From assembly GCA_017549085.1 (NCBI GenBank), contig JAFYVO010000389.1, forward strand, positions 1-9,190: DNA of 9,190 nucleotides, in the 5' to 3' direction. Each line of letters starts with the position of its first letter. The first letter of the stretch is position 1. The DNA is from Thermoguttaceae bacterium (GTDB lineage: Bacteria; Planctomycetota; Planctomycetia; Pirellulales; Thermoguttaceae). The position numbers and the translations under genes were made by a program. The notes under the pieces are model-generated. The model was not told where the DNA came from. It saw only the letters and a list, made by a program, of their open reading frames with translations, and searched no databases. Below, one piece after another: positions 6,306 through 9,190 of this stretch.

Positions 6306-7553
6306 TCAGTCGATAATTTGGCTGACTTCCTTCAAACGGTCGGCCAGCGAAACGGCGAACTTGCGGATTTCCCAAAGGTCGGCCTTTTCGTCGCGGCGGA
6401 ACTTCTCGATTTGCGCCGTCGGGAGTTCGCTCATCGGGACCAACTCGCACGCTTCGAGGAGGTTCGCGGCGACTTCGCAAGCGTCGAGCAACTTTTTCTT
6501 ATCGCTGCGGCGGTAGTCGAACGCGTCGCTCGTGTATTCTTTGAGCGCCGAGCGGATCATTTCGATCGCGCGGTCGGCTTTCCCTTCGCGGTTCGGGTTC
6601 GTCGGAACGACCGGAACGTTGACGCCGCGGTTGCGGAAGCAGCCGAACATCGCGGAGATCGTCGCGGCGTCGCGAATCGTGCCGTCGGCGTAGAAAATCC
6701 CGTGTTCGTCGACGCAACGCCCGTGAATCATCAGCTCGAAGAGGAACCAACCGATTCCGAACTCATGGCAGGCTTCGAGCGCCATTTCGTAGGAGTTCGC
6801 GCGGGCCAGGCAGCCGGTTTCGGTGTTGATCACTTGAACGCCGAGCTTTTCGCCCCATTCTTTCGCGAGTTGGAAGTTGGCGCGAACGCTTTCGCGGCGG
6901 TCGTTGTAGCAGTGGAACGAAAGAACGTCGAGCTTGCGCGCGGTCGACTCCTCGATTTCCCACGCGGTCGTGTAGCCGACCGTAACGAGGCAATCGGGCG
7001 CCCACGCTTTGACTTGGTCGAGTTGGCGGTTCAGGAACGCCCAGATTTTCGCTTCGCGCTCGGCCCGTTCTTCCTTCGGCGCCTTATTGATATAGTCGCT
7101 GCAAAGGGGTTCGTTCATCACGTCGATCATCAGGAGACCCGGCTCGTCTTTGAGCGCCTCGACCATCGCTTTGGCGTACTCGTCCGCGGCGGCGTAGGCT
7201 TCCGGCTCGATCGTTTTCGGGTTCAACATATTGCCGTTAAAGAGGATCGGCATCGCTTTGTACCCGTTGCGCTCGCAGTTTCGCACGACTTCCACGATGC
7301 GCTGAACGTATTTTTCTTTGTCGCGCTGGTACGAATTTTGATCGCACCAGAAACGCGTCGCGTTCAGACCGACGCGCTTCCCGTACCCGAGTTCGCGCTC
7401 CGCTTGCTCCGCCGACCCGGCGTAATAACAGACGCCGCGAATCTTCGAGCAGTCGATTTCCGGTTTCGCCGCCTGCGCCGACGCCGTCCAACACGCGCCG
7501 CCGACGACCGCCGCCAAAAACGCCGCGCACCCTAATTTCCCTACTTTCCGCAT
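6306..7553 (-). CDS. Exported GH5-like (clan GH-A) glycoside hydrolase
   Basis: A 415-residue protein with a signal peptide (Arg-Lys, hydrophobic residues 8-20, Ala-Ser-Ala-Gln-Ala-Ala before about residue 29). The mature part is a TIM barrel of the GH5/cellulase type: GLNATRFW (62-69) is the strand carrying the conserved Arg, IDVMNEP (143-149) carries the acid/base Glu148, SFHCYND (212-218) holds the conserved His, and VINTETGC (241-248) carries the nucleophile Glu245. The spacing of 97 residues between the two Glu suits retaining clan GH-A enzymes; GWFLFELMIHG (268-278) is the final aromatic strand. Residues about 320-415 form an extra charged, helical tail not needed for the barrel and unrecognised by me. 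It should hydrolyse a beta-linked glycan or glycoside; the substrate cannot be told. The ribosome binding site is weak (GGGTG region, 7563-7559). Stand-alone gene with its own terminator. Confidence 0.85.
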   Translation of the reverse strand: MRKVGKLGCAAFLAAVVGGACWTASAQAAKPEIDCSKIRGVCYYAGSAEQAERELGYGKRVGLNATRFWCDQNSYQRDKEKYVQRIVEVVRNCERNGYKAMPILFNGNMLNPKTIEPEAYAAADEYAKAMVEALKDEPGLLMIDVMNEPLCSDYINKAPKEERAEREAKIWAFLNRQLDQVKAWAPDCLVTVGYTTAWEIEESTARKLDVLSFHCYNDRRESVRANFQLAKEWGEKLGVQVINTETGCLARANSYEMALEACHEFGIGWFLFELMIHGRCVDEHGIFYADGTIRDAATISAMFGCFRNRGVNVPVVPTNPNREGKADRAIEMIRSALKEYTSDAFDYRRSDKKKLLDACEVAANLLEACELVPMSELPTAQIEKFRRDEKADLWEIRKFAVSLADRLKEVSQIID

Positions 7554-7574
7554 TTCACACCCGTTTCAACCGTT

Positions 7575-7605
7575 TTTATATCTTCTTTATTTTCAATCAG
7601 TTCAA
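7575..7605 (-). promoter_or_regulatory. Candidate promoter of the GH5-like gene
   Basis: On the - strand TTGAAC (7605-7600) and TATAAA (7580-7575) are separated by 19 bases, inside the most AT-rich pocket of the gap. TATAAA matches the -10 consensus at five of six positions; the spacing is at the long end. The leader would be about 15-20 bases. Confidence 0.4.
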
Positions 7606-7644
7606 GCGTTTACCCAAGCGCGGGCAAACAAAGCGCGGCCCGCG

Positions 7645-7670
7645 ACCGTCGAGTCGTCGCGCTCGACGGT
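7645..7670. repeat. Perfect 9-bp inverted repeat flanked by short direct repeats
   Basis: ACCGTCGAG (7645-7653) and CTCGACGGT (7662-7670) with an eight-base loop. CGGGCAAA occurs on both sides, at 7621-7628 and 7672-7679. No U-tract follows on either strand. Confidence 0.5.
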
Positions 7671-7687
7671 TCGGGCAAAGCGTCGCC

Positions 7688-7725
7688 TTAAACGCCGTCG
7701 ACCGCGTTCAACCGACGGCGTTTAA
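7688..7725. repeat. Perfect 13-bp inverted repeat with 12-base loop
   Basis: TTAAACGCCGTCG (7688-7700) and CGACGGCGTTTAA (7713-7725) are exact reverse complements. Stem and loop sizes are close to the terminator at 3969-4012, but only three T follow the GC core on either strand. It lies about 170 bases beyond the isomerase stop and could be a second terminator or an RNA-processing hairpin. Confidence 0.55.
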
Positions 7726-7879
7726 AACGCTTCCGCGAATCGAATTAAGCGTTCCGTCGCAACCGGGCAGCCGCCTCCGTCCCGCCGAAAACGGCCAACC
7801 GCCTCCGACAAAACGAAGTTGAGCGAACCCGCCCGGCGACCAACGGGAGCTGACGCCGAACTCGCGCGGTAGCGCGGAT

Positions 7880-7897
7880 AAAACCGCCTTCGGCGGT
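7880..7897 (-). terminator. Short terminator overlapping the isomerase stop codon
   Basis: On the - strand ACCGCC (7897-7892), loop GAA, GGCGGT (7888-7883), then TTT. The first base of the stem is the last base of the TGA stop codon. The stem is short (6 bp) and the U-tract brief, so efficiency is uncertain. Confidence 0.55.
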
Positions 7898-8772
7898 CAG
7901 ACGTCGCAGAGTTTGACGGCTTCGTAGAGGGACTCGACGCCCTTCTTCGGAATGAACTCGTGCGCGACGTAACCCTTGTACCCCAAGTCTTTAATGGCGC
8001 GCATAATCGCCGGATAGTAAAGCTCTTGTTGGTCGTCCAAGTCGTTGCGGCCCGGCGCGCCGGCGGTATGGAAGTGGCCGATGCAGTCGTAAGCGCGACG
8101 AATGTTGTGGATAACGTCCCCTTCCATACGGTGCATGTGATAAATGTCGTAAAGGAGCTTGACGCGTTCGCTTCCGACGGCTTTCACGAGGTCGATCCCC
8201 CAATCGGTCGAATCGGCCATATAGTCGCGGTGGTCTTTGCCGTTGAGAAGTTCGAGCATAATGTTGACGTTGTGTTTTTCGGCGATTTTCGCGACGCGTT
8301 TCAAGGCGGCGACGCAGTTTTTGAGGCCGGTTTCGTCGTCCATCCCGTCGCGGTTCCCGGAGAGCGAAATCAGGTTCGGAACGCCGAGTTCCGCCGCCAT
8401 CGGGATGTGTTTTTCGTACGACGCGACGATGCGGTCGTGGTGTTCGGTTCGGTTGATCCCGACCGCGATTTGGACTTCCGGAACGTTCCCCATCGTAACG
8501 GTGAGGCCGTGTTTCTTGACGGTCGCCCAATCTTTCGGGTCGATCAGGTCGACGCCGACCATCCCCATGCCTTTGCAGATTTCGCAGAATTCGTCGAGCG
8601 GAATCGAGCCGAAGCACCATTTCGAGACCGATTGTTTAATATCGCCCTTGAAATTTTCCGGTTTTTCGAATTTTTTTTCTTCGGCCCAAACGTTTTTAGC
8701 GCCGAACCCGAGGGCGGTCGCGGAAGCAAGGGTCGCGCCGATCATATTGCGTCGAGAAATTTTCTTTTGCAT
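7897..8772 (-). CDS. Exported hydroxypyruvate isomerase-like TIM barrel (AP endonuclease 2 family)
   Basis: A 291-residue protein whose N-terminus has a twin-arginine-like motif (SRRNMIG, residues 6-12), a hydrophobic stretch (11-24) and a likely cleavage after Val-Trp-Ala at 28-30, suggesting folded export by Tat. The mature part, about 260 residues, matches the length of cytosolic hydroxypyruvate isomerase and belongs to the xylose-isomerase-like / AP_endonuc_2 fold. Expected metal ligands are visible: Glu174 (IMLELLNGK), Asp209 (LLYDIYHM), His235 (GHFHTAG, with His233 nearby) and Glu272 (VAHEFIP). EHHDRIVASYEKHI (110-123) and GRNDLDDQQELYY (241-253) follow the Hyi pattern. In exported planctomycete relatives the substrate is usually unknown; isomerisation or epimerisation of a sugar or keto-sugar is likelier than the glyoxylate-pathway reaction. 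AGGA (TCCT at 8780-8783) lies seven bases before the ATG. Confidence 0.85.
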   Translation of the reverse strand: MQKKISRRNMIGATLASATALGFGAKNVWAEEKKFEKPENFKGDIKQSVSKWCFGSIPLDEFCEICKGMGMVGVDLIDPKDWATVKKHGLTVTMGNVPEVQIAVGINRTEHHDRIVASYEKHIPMAAELGVPNLISLSGNRDGMDDETGLKNCVAALKRVAKIAEKHNVNIMLELLNGKDHRDYMADSTDWGIDLVKAVGSERVKLLYDIYHMHRMEGDVIHNIRRAYDCIGHFHTAGAPGRNDLDDQQELYYPAIMRAIKDLGYKGYVAHEFIPKKGVESLYEAVKLCDV

Positions 8773-8803
8773 CGTCTTTTCCTAACTCGTGAAATCAGAA
8801 TCG

Positions 8804-8809
8804 GTTATA
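8804..8809 (-). promoter_or_regulatory. Candidate -10 element of the isomerase-like gene
   Basis: TATAAC on the - strand, followed about 30 bases later by the ATG with a good ribosome binding site between. I find no convincing -35 element at 16-18 bases. Confidence 0.25.
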
Positions 8810-8929
8810 AAAGCGGAAACACGCGTCCCGCCGCTCGACTTTACGCCGAACGTCGGAAACGCGACGCTTATTTTACCGCAAGCGCGCCGCAAAATCAAGC
8901 GTTCGCCCGAAATTCGCCGAAAAAACGCG

Positions 8930-8954
8930 AAAAAAAAGCGCGACCGCCGCTTTT
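8930..8954 (-). terminator. Terminator of the right-edge gene
   Basis: On the - strand AAAAGCG (8954-8948), a seven-base loop, CGCTTTT (8940-8934), continuing to eight T in all (8937-8930). It lies about 65 bases after the stop at 9019. The stem is short but the U-tract is long. Confidence 0.55.
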
Positions 8955-9018
8955 CGCAACGTTCGCGCTTCGTTTGCTTTTCCTATTTTCGCCGACCGTT
9001 AAAACCGGCTCGTTTCCG

Positions 9019-9190
9019 TCAGTTCATTCGGCCCAGCCCGAGCAAGCCTTCGTCGCCTTGGTCGAGGTCGAAGAGGAAAACCGGCTCGATTTGCAGGTTC
9101 AAGCCCCAGTTGTCTTGGCTTTCGTTGCGGGTCGCCTCGACGGTAACGACGAACGACTCGCCGACGCGACCGATCGTCAGATTTTGACCG
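9019..9190 (-). CDS. C-terminal fragment of an unidentified protein (5' end outside window)
   Basis: The - strand frame from base 9189 is open for 56 codons and ends with TGA at 9021-9019. Codon use matches the neighbouring genes, and a terminator hairpin follows, so this is very probably the end of a real gene. The translation has alternating hydrophobic and polar residues typical of beta-strands (ESFVVTVEATRN, then WGLNLQIEPVFLF) and ends in an acidic Gly/Leu-rich tail closing with Arg-Met-Asn. The strand pattern resembles the last strands of an outer-membrane beta-barrel, but this is only a guess and no family is recognised. Confidence 0.6.
   Translation of the reverse strand, partial: GQNLTIGRVGESFVVTVEATRNESQDNWGLNLQIEPVFLFDLDQGDEGLLGLGRMN

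Larger units (their letters stand above)
7554..7896. other. 343-base intergenic region with hairpins, no gene seen
   Basis: This gap separates the isomerase-like stop from the GH5-like start, both on the - strand. It contains the isomerase terminator, two perfect inverted repeats (7645-7670 and 7688-7725) and an AT-rich promoter candidate at 7575-7605. The part from about 7740 to 7880 has short repeated CCGCCTCCG words (around 7769 and 7799) and a small hairpin (CGCGC and GCGCG at 7863-7876) but nothing I recognise. Confidence 0.6.

Noticed and set aside
6318..7535. A 405-codon + strand frame opposite the GH5-like gene
   Set aside because: Same codon-register shadow; the sense protein has catalytic Glu residues and a signal peptide, the shadow has no recognisable motif.
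7740..7880. Possible decayed mobile repeat containing GGGAGCTGACGCC and repeated CCGCCTCCG
   Set aside because: The words are short and I see no terminal inverted repeats, target duplication or transposase remnant.
7897..8772. Naming the isomerase-like gene hyi
   Set aside because: The Tat-like leader and lack of glyoxylate-pathway neighbours make the classic cytosolic function doubtful.
8789..9187. A 132-codon + strand frame near the right end
   Set aside because: Basic low-complexity translation crossing a terminator hairpin and the opposing right-edge gene.

Overview
The window looks like a fragment of a Planctomycetota genome. The best evidence is at the left edge: the C-terminal part of a DUF1559 protein with its H-X9-DG motif, followed by a small lipoprotein, an arrangement familiar from that phylum. 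The DUF1080 lipoprotein and the exported isomerase-like protein also fit. The DNA is rich in CpG, and the genes use few TTA, CTA and TCA codons. No tRNA, rRNA, CRISPR array, insertion sequence or phage gene was seen.

Layout. On the + strand: a DUF1559 C-terminus (to 650), a lipoprotein (764-1294), an exported nucleoside-hydrolase-family protein with a TTG start (1646-2722) and a DUF1080 / 3-keto-disaccharide-hydrolase-like lipoprotein (2952-3827). A strong bidirectional-looking hairpin terminator lies at 3969-4012. On the - strand, read right to left: the last 56 codons of an unidentified gene (stop at 9019), a hydroxypyruvate-isomerase-like TIM barrel with a twin-arginine-like leader (8772-7897), a GH5-like clan GH-A glycosidase (7553-6306) and a six-hairpin glycosidase-like protein of 682 residues (6158-4110). 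Two gaps exceed 300 bases (1295-1645 and 7554-7896); both hold inverted repeats but no convincing gene.

How the genes may work together. All six complete genes encode proteins with an export signal, so the whole window supplies the cell envelope or exterior. Two probable glycosidases, a DUF1080 protein, a TIM-barrel isomerase/epimerase and a nucleoside hydrolase suggest scavenging of glycosides and nucleosides. DUF1080 proteins and TIM-barrel isomerase-like proteins occur together in 3-keto-glycoside pathways, so such a pathway is a reasonable guess, but the Gfo/Idh/MocA-type oxidoreductase it needs is not in the window. Most genes appear to be transcribed singly: hairpins follow most stop codons and candidate promoters precede several starts. 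Palindromes upstream of the nucleoside hydrolase and DUF1080 genes are candidate operators.
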